Of a DNA stretch of 64,000 nucleotides, positions 1 to 8,716 are shown in pieces. The notes below the pieces were generated by a model. The model was not told the origin of the DNA and ran no database searches. It saw nothing but the letters and a program-made list of their open reading frames with translations. This DNA is from Bordetella parapertussis (GTDB lineage Bacteria; Pseudomonadota; Gammaproteobacteria; Burkholderiales; Burkholderiaceae_B), in NCBI GenBank assembly GCA_945865935.1, contig CAMBFI010000003.1, positions 62,001 to 126,000 of the forward strand. Reading direction: 5' to 3'. A program made the translations under genes and the position numbers. Position 1 is the stretch's first letter; each line of letters begins with the position of its first letter.

Positions 1-467
1 GGCGTCAGGGCAAGCGATTCTGTTGCGATCGCCAGATCTGCTTGGCCATTGAGCACCATCTCCGCGAGCTGCGGTGGACTGCCCTCTGCAAGCGAGAGAT
101 GCACCTTAGGAAAGTGGCGTCGAAAGTCAGGAATAATCTTGGGCAAGACATAGCGCGCCTGAGTATGCGTACAAGCAATGACGAGACTACCTTCATCACG
201 CCGTGCGTACTCATCACTCACTTTCTTGAGGTTATCGATCTCGCACATAATGCGTTCTACGACCGCGGCCACTGAGCGACCGGGCTTGGTCAGGCCTTTA
301 ATGCGCTTGCCGTGGCGCTCAAAAATCTGCACTCCGAGCTCATCCTCGAATTCGAGAATCGCTTTGGACACGCCAGGCTGGGACGTAAACAGCGAGCGCG
401 CGGCCTCAGTCAGATTAAAGTCGCGTCGAATGGTTTCGCGGATAAAACGAAATTGCTGCAAATTCAT
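1..467 (-). CDS. cysB: LysR-type regulator, CysB/Cbl group (partial, C-terminus outside window)
   Basis: The first 155 residues are visible; the gene runs off the left edge. The N-terminus (MNLQQFRFIRETIRRDFNLT) and the winged helix-turn-helix at about residues 18-40 (TEAARSLFTSQPGVSKAI) match the CysB/Cbl group of LysR regulators. So do the linker and start of the effector domain (GSLVIACTHTQARYVLP, then EGSPPQLAEMVLNGQADLAIATE). CysB activates sulfate assimilation genes in response to N-acetylserine. The ATG is preceded by GGGAGA about 5 nt upstream. Cbl, its paralog for sulfonate use, cannot be excluded because the effector domain is cut. It is transcribed divergently from pepA. Confidence 0.85.
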   Translation of the reverse strand, partial: MNLQQFRFIRETIRRDFNLTEAARSLFTSQPGVSKAILEFEDELGVQIFERHGKRIKGLTKPGRSVAAVVERIMCEIDNLKKVSDEYARRDEGSLVIACTHTQARYVLPKIIPDFRRHFPKVHLSLAEGSPPQLAEMVLNGQADLAIATESLALT

Positions 468-487
468 ATGATCTCTCCCTGACCACG

Positions 488-516
488 ATTATAAGTAATA
501 AAGGGAATATCCTACA
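488..516 (-). promoter_or_regulatory. candidate cysB promoter
   Basis: On the minus strand a perfect TATAAT lies at 493-488, about 20 nt before the cysB ATG. The -35 hexamer at the right spacing (TGTAGG, 17-bp spacer) is poor, as is usual for regulated or autoregulated promoters. The surrounding 468-654 gap is AT-rich and must also hold the pepA promoter, which I could not place. Confidence 0.3.
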
Positions 517-654
517 TAACAAATTCGTATAAACTTAATCCCTGAAATTCTTAGCATTGCCCCCATATCGATTCATGCGCACAGGCGTTCAACATGCGTG
601 ATAATTCACGCAGACAACGTTTACTTACTTTTCACCTTCACACAGGTTTGCCAC

Positions 655-2178
655 ATGGAATTCAGCACCCACGCATCGGTTTCACCCCATCAACATAAAA
701 CAGCCGCGCTCGCGGTCGGGGTTTTTAAGGACGGCATCTTAAGCGTCGCCGCCGACGCGATTGATCGTGCAAGCCAAGGGGCCATTAAAGCGGTCGTCAA
801 AGCGGAGTTCACAGGTAATACGGGCGCCACGCTAGTCTTGAGAGATTTAAAAGGCGTATCGGCCTCACGTGTCGTCTTGGTCGGACTAGGCAAACAAAGT
901 GAGTACAGCGCGAAAGCGCACGCAACGGCCGAACAAGCCTTCGCAGCCTATTGCGTGCAAGCGCGGTTGACCGAAGCGACATCAAGCCTAGCCGCCATCC
1001 CTTACGCACAGAGCGACGCACGTGCGCGCGCACGCACCGCGGCAAGCGCCGTCGGTGCGCGCCTTTACCACTTTGATGCAACCTTCGGCAAACCGGACCT
1101 CGAGGCGCGACCGAAACTGAAAAAATTTATCGCGTTAGTGATTAAGTCAGACCAAGCCGCGACGAACCAAGGCCTGGCCGAAGGCGCCGCACTTGCCGAC
1201 GGGATGTCGCTGGCGCGCACGCTCGGCAATTTGCCTGGCAACATTTGCACGCCTACCTACCTGGGCGAGGCCGCTAAACAACTGGGGCGCGAGTTCAAAA
1301 GCATCAAAGTCACCGTACTCGAACCCAAACAAATTGAAAAGCTTGGCATGGGTTCCTTTTTGTCGGTGGCACGCGGTTCGGCGCAACCTGCCCGCTTCAT
1401 CGTTATGCACTACCAAGGCAAACCCAGCGCACGCGCCTCGAGCAAGGCCGCAACTAAAGCCGCCGACAAAGGACCGATTGTCCTGATTGGCAAAGGCATC
1501 ACGTTTGACTCGGGTGGAATTTCGATTAAATCCGCCGCAACCATGGACGAAATGAAGTTCGACATGTGTGGCGCGGCAAGTGTGTTGGGCACCATGCGTG
1601 CCATCGCCGAAATCGGCCTGCCAGGGGAAGTCATTGCGCTCATCCCCACATGTGAAAACATGCCAAGCGGCACGGCGAACAAACCAGGCGATGTGGTCAC
1701 AAGTATGTCTGGCCAAACCATTGAGATCCTCAATACCGATGCCGAAGGCCGTCTGATTCTGTGCGACGCACTCACGTACGCCGAACGCTTCAAACCTTCG
1801 GCCGTCATTGACATCGCCACCTTAACGGGCGCTTGCGTGGTCGCTCTGGGTAAAGTGAACTCAGGCCTATTCTCGACCAACGACGCGCTTGCCGAGGCGC
1901 TCTTGGTAGCCGGCAAGCAAGCTCAGGATCCTGCTTGGCGCATGCCACTTGACGATGCGTATCAGGCACAACTGAAATCAAACTTCGCCGATATGGCGAA
2001 TATTGGCGGTCAACCCGGTGGTGCGGTCACGGCGGCGTGTTTCCTGTCTCGCTTCGCAAAAGCCTACCCATGGGCGCACCTGGATATTGCAGGAACCGCG
2101 TGGCATGGTGGCGCTGCCAAAGGTGCAACCGGACGTCCGGTTGGCATGCTGTTCCATTACCTCTTGAACCAGGCCTGA
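655..2178 (+). CDS. pepA: leucyl aminopeptidase (M17 family)
   Basis: Cytosolic dinuclear-metal aminopeptidase that removes N-terminal residues, leucine preferentially; 507 residues, normal for PepA. The metal and catalytic signature is intact: GKGITFDSGG with Lys280 and Asp285, and NTDAEGRL with Asn360, Asp362, Glu364 and Arg366. The reading frame is open from 598, but the ATG at 655 gives the family N-terminus (MEFSTHASV), so the longer start was rejected. A Lys/Ala-rich patch around residues 255-272 (SARASSKAATKAADKGP) sits in a loop just before the catalytic domain. holC follows after 8 bp, a common pairing in proteobacteria. E. coli PepA also binds DNA, which cannot be judged here. Confidence 0.95.
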   Translation: MEFSTHASVSPHQHKTAALAVGVFKDGILSVAADAIDRASQGAIKAVVKAEFTGNTGATLVLRDLKGVSASRVVLVGLGKQSEYSAKAHATAEQAFAAYCVQARLTEATSSLAAIPYAQSDARARARTAASAVGARLYHFDATFGKPDLEARPKLKKFIALVIKSDQAATNQGLAEGAALADGMSLARTLGNLPGNICTPTYLGEAAKQLGREFKSIKVTVLEPKQIEKLGMGSFLSVARGSAQPARFIVMHYQGKPSARASSKAATKAADKGPIVLIGKGITFDSGGISIKSAATMDEMKFDMCGAASVLGTMRAIAEIGLPGEVIALIPTCENMPSGTANKPGDVVTSMSGQTIEILNTDAEGRLILCDALTYAERFKPSAVIDIATLTGACVVALGKVNSGLFSTNDALAEALLVAGKQAQDPAWRMPLDDAYQAQLKSNFADMANIGGQPGGAVTAACFLSRFAKAYPWAHLDIAGTAWHGGAAKGATGRPVGMLFHYLLNQA

Positions 2179-2186
2179 CGCACAAG

Positions 2187-2624
2187 ATGGCACGCATCGA
2201 CTTCGCCTTTGGTGCGACCGAACGCATCACGCAGGCTTGTCAAACAAGTCTGCGGCAGTACCTTGCAGGGCAGCCGTTGATTGTCTATTGCACAGACGCG
2301 GGACGCCTGAAGGCTTTCGATCAAAAGTTATGGGCCGTCGATGAAGCGGCCTTTGTGCCGCACGGAGCGGCCGATGATCCTGAGGCGGCAGATACGCCCA
2401 TTTGGCTAGTTTCTAGTGACCTACCGCGCGCCTTGGCCCGCGCACCGGCTAAGGTCTGGCTACTGAACCTAGACGATCACTGCCCACCCGGGATCGACAA
2501 CGTCACCCGGGTACTGGAAATCGTTTCAGACGACGATACAGATAAAGCCGCGGCGCGCGAGCGCTGGCGTTTGTATCAAGCCGCTGGACATGACATGAAG
2601 TCTTTCAGTTTGTCAGCCGTTTGA
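2187..2624 (+). CDS. holC: DNA polymerase III chi subunit
   Basis: 145 residues. HolC links the polymerase III clamp loader (through psi) to single-strand binding protein at the replication fork. The pattern is typical: an N-terminal strand (MARIDFAFGATERI), a Cys-Arg-x-x-x-hydrophobic middle helix, then the VWLLNLDDHCPPGIDNVTRV segment, which corresponds to the conserved part where other chi proteins read LINL. The start is the ATG 8 bp after the pepA stop, although the frame is open further upstream inside pepA. valS, often the next gene, is absent; an unrelated membrane protein follows. Confidence 0.85.
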   Translation: MARIDFAFGATERITQACQTSLRQYLAGQPLIVYCTDAGRLKAFDQKLWAVDEAAFVPHGAADDPEAADTPIWLVSSDLPRALARAPAKVWLLNLDDHCPPGIDNVTRVLEIVSDDDTDKAAARERWRLYQAAGHDMKSFSLSAV

Positions 2625-2746
2625 TACGAAATACCCTATAAAATCAAAGGGATCTAGCCTTTCAGGGAACTGTCAGGTATGCTTTCGGTCATAGATACAA
2701 GACGATTACTTTGTTCTTGCCTCATTTTTAGTAAAAGGAGCACTAC

Positions 2747-3451
2747 ATGAGCGACTATCGCCCAACACTCTCGAGCAACCCATACGATGGCGCCGCGACA
2801 GGAGTCGTGCGCAACCGCGTGCTGCGCAACACCTACTGGCTGCTCGCGCTGTCCTTGATTCCAACCGTTCTAGGTGCAGCCGTTGGCATGGCCAGCGGCA
2901 TCAGTCAAGTCATGGCCTCTAGTCCTGTGATGACGGTCATTATCTTTTTGGCTGGCGCCTTTGGCTTGATGTTTGCCATTGAAAAGTACAAAGACAGCTC
3001 CTTAGGCGTTGGCCTGCTGCTGCTGTTTACGTTCTTTATGGGCGTCATGCTGTCGCGCTTATTAGGCTTCGTCTTGGGCATGAGTAACGGCACCCAGCTC
3101 GTCATGTTTGCGTTCGGCGGTACGGCGATTGTGTTTGGCACAATGGCCACGCTGGCCACAACGATCAAACGCGATCTGTCTGGCCTGAGCAAGTTCATGT
3201 TCATCGGTGTGGTGATTTTGTTGGTCGCTGGTATCGCGAATATTTGGCTCAAGTTGCCCGCTCTGATGCTCACGATCTCGGTGCTTGCGATTGTGATTTT
3301 TTCAGCCTTCATGCTGATTGATTTGCAGCGTGTGGTCAACGGCGGCGAAACCAACTACGTTTCAGCTACGCTGGCGATCTATTTGGACGTATACAACGTG
3401 TTTTCAAACCTGTTGGCGATCCTTGGCATCACGGGCGGTAGCCGCGATTAA
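2747..3451 (+). CDS. Bax inhibitor-1 / YccA family inner-membrane protein
   Basis: 234 residues with about seven hydrophobic segments from residue 27 to the end, after a short cytoplasmic N-terminus. This matches the BI-1/UPF0005 group (E. coli YccA, YbhL). YccA is known to modulate the FtsH-HflKC membrane protease; other members are proposed calcium-leak channels. Typical features are the paired TM hairpins and the late segment FSAFMLIDLQRVVNGG, followed by YVSATLAIYLDVYNVF near the C-terminus. The ATG follows AAAAGGAG with about 8 nt spacing. The gene is flanked by a 122-bp gap and a strong terminator, so it is probably monocistronic. The exact function is unproven. Confidence 0.85.
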   Translation: MSDYRPTLSSNPYDGAATGVVRNRVLRNTYWLLALSLIPTVLGAAVGMASGISQVMASSPVMTVIIFLAGAFGLMFAIEKYKDSSLGVGLLLLFTFFMGVMLSRLLGFVLGMSNGTQLVMFAFGGTAIVFGTMATLATTIKRDLSGLSKFMFIGVVILLVAGIANIWLKLPALMLTISVLAIVIFSAFMLIDLQRVVNGGETNYVSATLAIYLDVYNVFSNLLAILGITGGSRD

Positions 3452-3474
3452 CAAGCACTGTGTGCTTTGGTGTT

Positions 3475-3505
3475 AAAAAGCTCACCTTCGGGTGAGCTTT
3501 TTTTT
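3475..3505 (+). terminator. rho-independent terminator
   Basis: AAAAAGCTCACC, a TTCG tetraloop and GGTGAGC, followed by a run of nine T (3498-3506). The perfect GC-containing stem plus T-run is a textbook intrinsic terminator for the BI-1 family gene. Confidence 0.93.
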
Positions 3506-3525
3506 GGAACTGTCTGGAACGCATC

Positions 3526-4287
3526 ATGAGCAACACGGTACTAAGCGAAACAAACCATGGGGTGCTGACCCTAACGATCAACCGACCAGAAAGTCGTAAT
3601 GCTCTGGACGCGCAAACCTATCTCGCGCTCGCTGCACAAGTGCGTGCCGCCAGTTCGGACGATGCAATACGTGCGATTGTGCTGACAGGTGCCCAAGGGC
3701 ACTTTACTGCCGGCAATGACCTCAAAGACTTCCAGCGTCCACGTCCCGCGGGGGATAGCCCTGGCATCACATTGCTGCGCAGCCTAGTCGACTCAGATCT
3801 TCCAATCATTGCAGCGATTGAGGGCAATGCAATCGGTATCGGCGTGACCTTGCTGCAGCACTGCGATTTTGTGTACGCAGCCGATAACGCACTGTTTAAG
3901 ATTCCATTTGTACCCTTGGGCTTATGCCCGGAAGGCGCCTCAAGTATGTTGCTCGCGCAACTTGTGGGCGCGCGGAAAGCGACTGACTGGCTGCTACGCG
4001 GGCGAGCGTTTAAGCCCCAGGAAGCCTTCGAGGCTGGGTTTATTACTGCTGTGACGCAGCCAGGCCAAGCCTTGGTCCACGCACAGCAGACCGCTGTCGA
4101 ACTGGCCGCATTGCCCCCACAAGCGCTACAACTCTCTAAACAAATGATGAAACACACGCAGCGCCCCGCGCTTCATGCGGCGTTTGATTACGAGTGGGGT
4201 CACTTCACAGAACGATTGCAATCCGCCGAGGCGCAACAAGCCTTTGCCAATTTTTTTAAAGCACGCGAGACGTCCAAAGCGCATTGA
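3526..4287 (+). CDS. enoyl-CoA hydratase/isomerase family protein
   Basis: 253-residue crotonase-fold protein. The N-terminal strand GVLTLTINRPESRNALDAQ, the oxyanion-hole segment (TAGNDLKDF) and the second oxyanion segment EGNAIGIGVTLLQHCDF are present. Of the two catalytic glutamates of true hydratases, only the second is obvious (Glu136 in LGLCPEGASS); the first position appears substituted, so an isomerase or other crotonase activity is possible. It lies 74 bp after the BI-1 gene terminator and 56 bp before an alpha/beta hydrolase on the same strand. It probably belongs to the catabolic segment that extends to 13325. The substrate is unknown. Confidence 0.85.
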   Translation: MSNTVLSETNHGVLTLTINRPESRNALDAQTYLALAAQVRAASSDDAIRAIVLTGAQGHFTAGNDLKDFQRPRPAGDSPGITLLRSLVDSDLPIIAAIEGNAIGIGVTLLQHCDFVYAADNALFKIPFVPLGLCPEGASSMLLAQLVGARKATDWLLRGRAFKPQEAFEAGFITAVTQPGQALVHAQQTAVELAALPPQALQLSKQMMKHTQRPALHAAFDYEWGHFTERLQSAEAQQAFANFFKARETSKAH

Positions 4288-4343
4288 TATCTTGACGCTG
4301 CGCGGTCACGTATGCCAAGCTAGCATCACCCACAGGAGAACTT

Positions 4344-5228
4344 ATGCTTTTCGCAAAAACAGACGATGGTGTCGATCTTTGTTATGAAACAACAGGATCC
4401 GGCACACCCATTATTTTTGTTCACGAATTCGCAGGTCATAAAGAAAGCTGGGAACCACAGGTTCGCCATTTCTCGCGGCACTTTCAAGTCATCACCTATA
4501 ACGCGCGCGGCTACCCTCCTTCCGCGGTGCCCGCCGAGGTCTCGTCTTATTCCCAAAACCGGGCGGCCGCAGATATCCTGGCGGTACTCGATCACTTAAA
4601 AATCAAGAAGGCACACGTAGTGGGTCTGTCGATGGGTGGTTTTGCCACGCTGCATTTTGGTCTGTTATATCCTGAACGCGCGCTCTCGCTTTGCGTAGCA
4701 GGATGCGGCTACGGTGCTGAACTTGAGATTCGAAATCAGTTCCGCGAAGAGGCAGAGGCCAGTGCAAACATGCTGCTTAAAGAAGGCATGAAAGCCTTTG
4801 TTGACAAGTACGCCTATGGCCCAACCCGCCTATCGTTTGAGCGTGCAGACCCCAATGGATTTGCCGAGTTCAAAGAGCAGTTCTATGGCCACTCTGCGCT
4901 GGGCTCAGCCAACACACAGCTCGGTGTGCAACGCGAGCGTCCTTCGCTCTACACACTGACCGAAAGACTGCAAAAGCTCACCGTTCCCACATTGATTTTG
5001 AACGGCGATGAAGACTGGCCATGCTTGCGTCCAGGCATCATGCTCAAGGAAACGATTCCGTCGGCCGCTTTGTCTATCATGCCCAACTGTGGCCATACCC
5101 TCAACATCGAAGATCCGGTGAACTTCAACCGCATCGTCGGTGACTTCATCAGTCAAGCCAGCAGCGGTCGCTGGCCCATGCGTGATCCACGTGCCATGGT
5201 CAAGTCGATCACGGGCATGAAAACCTAA
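4344..5228 (+). CDS. alpha/beta hydrolase
   Basis: 294 residues with the alpha/beta-hydrolase core. The HEFAGHKESWEPQ segment carries the oxyanion-hole region, and the nucleophile elbow is GLSMGG (Ser96). An acidic residue lies in LNGDEDWP (Asp222 or Asp224), and the catalytic His251 in NCGHTLNIED. No signal peptide is seen, so it is cytoplasmic. The family includes 3-oxoadipate enol-lactonases, C-C bond hydrolases and esterases; nothing here settles which. The start has AGGAG 5 nt upstream. The stop overlaps the stop of the convergent SDR gene by 4 bp. Confidence 0.85.
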   Translation: MLFAKTDDGVDLCYETTGSGTPIIFVHEFAGHKESWEPQVRHFSRHFQVITYNARGYPPSAVPAEVSSYSQNRAAADILAVLDHLKIKKAHVVGLSMGGFATLHFGLLYPERALSLCVAGCGYGAELEIRNQFREEAEASANMLLKEGMKAFVDKYAYGPTRLSFERADPNGFAEFKEQFYGHSALGSANTQLGVQRERPSLYTLTERLQKLTVPTLILNGDEDWPCLRPGIMLKETIPSAALSIMPNCGHTLNIEDPVNFNRIVGDFISQASSGRWPMRDPRAMVKSITGMKT

Positions 5229-5944
5229 GCGGTCAGTCCTACGGACAAGCCACCACATACATACAACAACTGCCCGGTGATAAAGCCCGCCTTCTTATCC
5301 AGAAACATGCGCACAGCGTGCGCAATTTCGGCGGGCTCACCAAAACGTCCTACCGGTACAGACTCCATAATTTTCTTTGTCTGAGGCAGCTCAGGTGGAT
5401 TGCTCGCCAAAAACAACTCCGTTGCAACGGGGCCAGGGGCAATTGCATTGACGGTGATGCCATGCGGCGCGGTCTCGAGCGCCCAGGTGCGCGTCATCCC
5501 TGCAAGCCCAGCCTTTGTGCCGCCATACACGGTACGGCCCACCTTACCTAAACCCGCACGACTGCCAATATTGACGATGCGACCATATCTGTTTGCACGC
5601 ATTTTGGGCAGTACCGCTTGTGTGAGCAAAAGCGGCGCCACCATATTCAGCGTAATCATATCGTCGACATCTTCGAGCGTGATTTCCTCGATTTTGCCAA
5701 CATGAATCATGCCCGCGTTATTCACTAAATTCAGAATATCTTTCTTCGCCGCCCAATCGAGCGCCGCTTCACGCGTACGCTTGGAGTTGCCCAGATCGAC
5801 AGATTCAAAAATTTCGCCTGGCAACAGCTGAGCGGGTGCCGTGCGGCTGAAGTTAATGACCTCATAGCCTTGCGCAATGAGGTCCTCTACGACAGCGCGC
5901 CCAATCCCGCGACTGCCGCCCGTGACAAGTGCTGTTCCGCTCAT
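5225..5944 (-). CDS. SDR-family oxidoreductase (FabG-like)
   Basis: 239-residue classical short-chain dehydrogenase. It has the cofactor-binding TGGSRGIG (residues 8-15), the NNAG motif, and the catalytic Ser128, Tyr140 and Lys144 (YGGTK). Members reduce or oxidise hydroxy/keto groups with NAD(P)H. It is not the housekeeping fabG, which sits in the fatty acid cluster at 24237-24971. It is the second gene of a two-gene minus-strand unit: its ATG overlaps the stop of the Bug-type binding protein by 4 bp. That suggests a role in the first steps on the compound this binding protein recognises (inference). Confidence 0.88.
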   Translation of the reverse strand: MSGTALVTGGSRGIGRAVVEDLIAQGYEVINFSRTAPAQLLPGEIFESVDLGNSKRTREAALDWAAKKDILNLVNNAGMIHVGKIEEITLEDVDDMITLNMVAPLLLTQAVLPKMRANRYGRIVNIGSRAGLGKVGRTVYGGTKAGLAGMTRTWALETAPHGITVNAIAPGPVATELFLASNPPELPQTKKIMESVPVGRFGEPAEIAHAVRMFLDKKAGFITGQLLYVCGGLSVGLTA

Positions 5945-6933
5945 TGTGCTGTGATTCCACGGTCTTTGATTAACTTACCCCATTTAGCACGCTCTTTGGC
6001 TTCAAAGGCGGCTAGATCAGGCCCAAACAAGTTACCTGGCACTGCTGCCAACTTCATGTAAGCCTCGGCAACCTTCTCCGACTTAAGACCCACGCGCGCG
6101 GCTTCGATCAGCTTATCCATCACAGGTTGTGGCGTGCCCTTGGGAGCGTAGATCGCAAACCAAGCCGTGACATCAAAGCCCGCAACTCCACCTTCAGCGA
6201 AAGTCGGTAAATTAGGAGCGAGCGGGGTGCGTTCGGCCGAGGTCACGGCAATCCCGCGGATACGCGAACCGTCTTTAATCTGCGCGATAGAGCCAGGCAA
6301 ATTATCAAACAACAGATCAATTTGCCCCCCAATCAGTGCAGGCATAGAGGCCGACACACCTTTGAACGGAACATGCAGCAATTCAATGCCTGCCATCGCC
6401 TCAAAATATGCGCCGGTCAGGTGTGGTGAGGAACCGATACCAGGCGTGCCATAACTCAGCTTCTTGTCACCTGCGGCTTTTGCCGCCTTGATGACATCGC
6501 CTAAATTTTTCCACGGCGAATTCGCGGCAACAGAAATCACGTTTGGCGTCGTCGACACTAACGCGATTGGCACGAGATCTGTGCCGGGATCAAATTGCAT
6601 CTGGGTATACAAAAACTGATTGATGGCTTGCGTACCAATGGTCCCCAAACCGATGGTGTAGCCATCAGGCTTACTGCGTGCCACTTGGGTCAGGCCGACG
6701 TTACCGGCAGCACCTGGCTTGTTTTCGACGATCACCGTCTGTTTGAGTGTTGCTTCCATGGCTAGTGCAATGGAGCGACCAAAAATATCAGCTGCACCCG
6801 CGGTTGGGTAGGGAACGACCAGGGTCACAGGGCGGCTAGGAAAGCTCTGCGCGACGGCGCTCGAGGCCAACCCTAACGAACCGGCTGCTAGCGCTGCGGC
6901 AGCGGTGTGTAGAAAAAAACGTCTTGCTTGCAT
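5941..6933 (-). CDS. Bug/TctC-type periplasmic solute-binding protein
   Basis: 330 residues. An N-terminal Sec signal peptide (MQARRFFLHTAAAALAAGSL, cleavage near AVAQ-S) is followed by the Bug family core beginning FPSRPVTLVVPYPTAGAADI. Bug proteins bind carboxylates, aromatic acids or similar small acids and, in some cases, serve tripartite tricarboxylate transporters. No TctA or TctB membrane partner is present in the window, which is usual for the expanded Bug families of Bordetella and relatives. It is the first gene of the minus-strand unit with the SDR. Its 5' region faces the acyl-CoA ligase operon across a 170-bp regulatory gap. Confidence 0.9.
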   Translation of the reverse strand: MQARRFFLHTAAAALAAGSLGLASSAVAQSFPSRPVTLVVPYPTAGAADIFGRSIALAMEATLKQTVIVENKPGAAGNVGLTQVARSKPDGYTIGLGTIGTQAINQFLYTQMQFDPGTDLVPIALVSTTPNVISVAANSPWKNLGDVIKAAKAAGDKKLSYGTPGIGSSPHLTGAYFEAMAGIELLHVPFKGVSASMPALIGGQIDLLFDNLPGSIAQIKDGSRIRGIAVTSAERTPLAPNLPTFAEGGVAGFDVTAWFAIYAPKGTPQPVMDKLIEAARVGLKSEKVAEAYMKLAAVPGNLFGPDLAAFEAKERAKWGKLIKDRGITAQ

Positions 6934-6960
6934 CGTATGTCACTCCTGGAGTTTTTTTAT

Positions 6961-7020
6961 AAAGTACTTGTTTTTCACAAAGTACGTATATCAGCACTAT
7001 AGTAATATTTATCGTACTTG
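6961..7020. promoter_or_regulatory. divergent control region with three AAGTAC-type sites
   Basis: Between the Bug gene and the ligase operon lie AAGTACTT (6962-6969, itself palindromic), AAGTACGT (6980-6987) and CGTACTTG (7013-7020, the inverse of the second). Such repeated dyads in a divergent promoter are what one expects for operators of a local regulator. The nearest candidate is the GntR-family protein encoded at 8738-9493. Binding is inferred only from the pattern and position. Confidence 0.45.
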
Positions 7021-7076
7021 ATTTAGCTTGCTTGTGCTTCCAAACATTCACAGTCTCAAACAATAACTCGACTTCG

Positions 7077-7090
7077 ACTCAACCTCAAAC
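7077..7090 (+). repeat. 14-nt direct repeat, copy A
   Basis: ACTCAACCTCAAAC, 13 nt before the acyl-CoA ligase ATG. An identical copy precedes the GntR gene start (8717-8730). A third occurrence at 15055-15068 lies inside the rnc coding sequence and may be chance. Function unknown. Confidence 0.5.
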
Positions 7091-7103
7091 AAGGCCTTGC
7101 AGC

Positions 7104-8714
7104 ATGGCGGAAACACCGTTTTTCTTCTCTCAACGTCTAGCCGAGCTAACCAAGACCCACGGCCAGCATATTGCGTTAATTGATCGAGACACTGAAACCA
7201 CATTCGCACAGCTTGAACAGCAAGCCAAGCAACTCGCAGGCAATTTACACGCACTCGGGATACAACGCGATCAGCGCGTGGCCGTGTGGCTACCCAACTG
7301 CCTCGCATGGGTACAAACATTTTTAGCCTGCGCGCATCTTGGCGCCACCGCACTGGCGGTGAACACACGCTTTCGCAGCAAAGAGGTCGCAGACATCATT
7401 GGTCGTGGCAAGGCAGACTGGTTGGTGATGTGGCCAGAATTCAAAGGCATCGCTTTTGCAGATATTTTGGCGGATGTCCCCGAGGATGTTCTTGCACGCC
7501 TTAAGGGAATCGTCACGCTGGGCGATTTTCAAAGCCCTGCCGTTCGCGCGATTGCCGCACGAGGCTGCGCGGTGCACGACTACGCCAAACTAACCGATAC
7601 GCCGAGCACGCCCCCACCCGCAGTGGGTAACGCCGGTGCAATCTGCTTTACCACCTCAGGCACAACGTCGTTACCCAAATTTGTCTTACACGATCAACAT
7701 ACACTCATTGTTCATGGCCAAGCCATGCAAACAGCCTATGACTACAACGCCAGCAGCCGTATTTTGGCCAGCGCACCGTTTTGTGGCGCGTTCGGTTTTT
7801 CAACCTTGACGGGAGGCTTAGTAACGGGTTGCACGGTCGTGAGCGAAGCCGTCTCCGACACCAACAGCACGCTCACACAAATTCGACGGCACCGTGTGTC
7901 GCACACCTATGCGAATAACGAATCCATTTTGAAGTTACTGGAAGCAGCAGACTCCCCTGCCGACTTTGCGCCATGCAAGCTCTTTGGCTTCGCTAATTTT
8001 TCACCGGCAGTCACCAGTCTGCTCGAACAGGCTGAGCGTAATCATTTGGCACTTACGGGCCTATATGGATCGAGCGAGCTCCAGGCGCTTGTCGCTGCGC
8101 AGCCGACGCACGACGCTGCGGGAGATCTGAGTGTGCGCTATTTGGCCGGTGGCAAACTGATTCACCCAGCGGCGCGCGTGCGCACGACAGACCCCTCAAG
8201 CGGTCAGGTCTTACCGCTCGGCGAGTCCGGCGAGATCGAAATATCCTCCCCTAGCTTGATGGTGGGCTATCTCGACAACCCAGAGGCCACTGCAAAAGCC
8301 ATTACCGCTGATGGATTCTTTAAGACAGGCGACCTCGGCTATGCCATCAGCGCACAACAATTTGTCTTTCAGACACGTATGGGTGACTCCATGCGCTTGT
8401 CTGGTTTTTTAGTGAACCCCGCAGAGATCGAACAAACCGTTGAATCACTGCCCGGTGTCAAGGCGTGTCAAGTCGTGGGCGGCACTGTCGGCACCAAAAC
8501 ATTACCGGTTGCCTTTGTCATTCTGCGCGAGGGAGCCCAGGCAGATCCAGTGGGCTGGACGGCATCTTGTAAACGCAACATGGCAGGCTTTAAGGTTCCT
8601 GTGCTCTTTGAGGTTGTCACAAGTTTTCCATCCGTTGAGAGCGCCAATGCCGTCAAGATCCAAAAGAATAAATTACGCGACATGGCCGATGCCTTGCTCG
8701 CTACGCGCCCGTAA
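7104..8714 (+). CDS. AMP-binding acyl-CoA synthetase/ligase
   Basis: 536-residue member of the ANL (adenylate-forming) superfamily that would activate a carboxylic acid to its CoA thioester with ATP. The P-loop-like motif CFTTSGTTSLPK, the GLYGSSE motif, the hinge/ATP motif DGFFKTGDLGY and a C-terminal lysine region (AVKIQKNKLR) are all present. The frame is open from 7032, but the ATG at 7104 gives a normal N-terminus. It heads a plus-strand operon with a GntR regulator, acyl-CoA dehydrogenase, ThDP enzyme and alcohol dehydrogenase. The substrate cannot be read from the sequence; an aromatic or branched short acid is plausible. Confidence 0.88.
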   Translation: MAETPFFFSQRLAELTKTHGQHIALIDRDTETTFAQLEQQAKQLAGNLHALGIQRDQRVAVWLPNCLAWVQTFLACAHLGATALAVNTRFRSKEVADIIGRGKADWLVMWPEFKGIAFADILADVPEDVLARLKGIVTLGDFQSPAVRAIAARGCAVHDYAKLTDTPSTPPPAVGNAGAICFTTSGTTSLPKFVLHDQHTLIVHGQAMQTAYDYNASSRILASAPFCGAFGFSTLTGGLVTGCTVVSEAVSDTNSTLTQIRRHRVSHTYANNESILKLLEAADSPADFAPCKLFGFANFSPAVTSLLEQAERNHLALTGLYGSSELQALVAAQPTHDAAGDLSVRYLAGGKLIHPAARVRTTDPSSGQVLPLGESGEIEISSPSLMVGYLDNPEATAKAITADGFFKTGDLGYAISAQQFVFQTRMGDSMRLSGFLVNPAEIEQTVESLPGVKACQVVGGTVGTKTLPVAFVILREGAQADPVGWTASCKRNMAGFKVPVLFEVVTSFPSVESANAVKIQKNKLRDMADALLATRP

Positions 8715-8716
8715 AT

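Noticed and set aside
1147-1716. 189-codon antisense frame within pepA
   Set aside because: Fully inside a strongly conserved gene, His/Arg-rich, no ribosome site; a shadow frame.
2666-2692. Pho-box-like CTGTCAG ... GGTCAT upstream of the BI-1 family gene
   Set aside because: The repeats do not keep the 11-bp spacing and the middle unit does not match, unlike the site at 53748.
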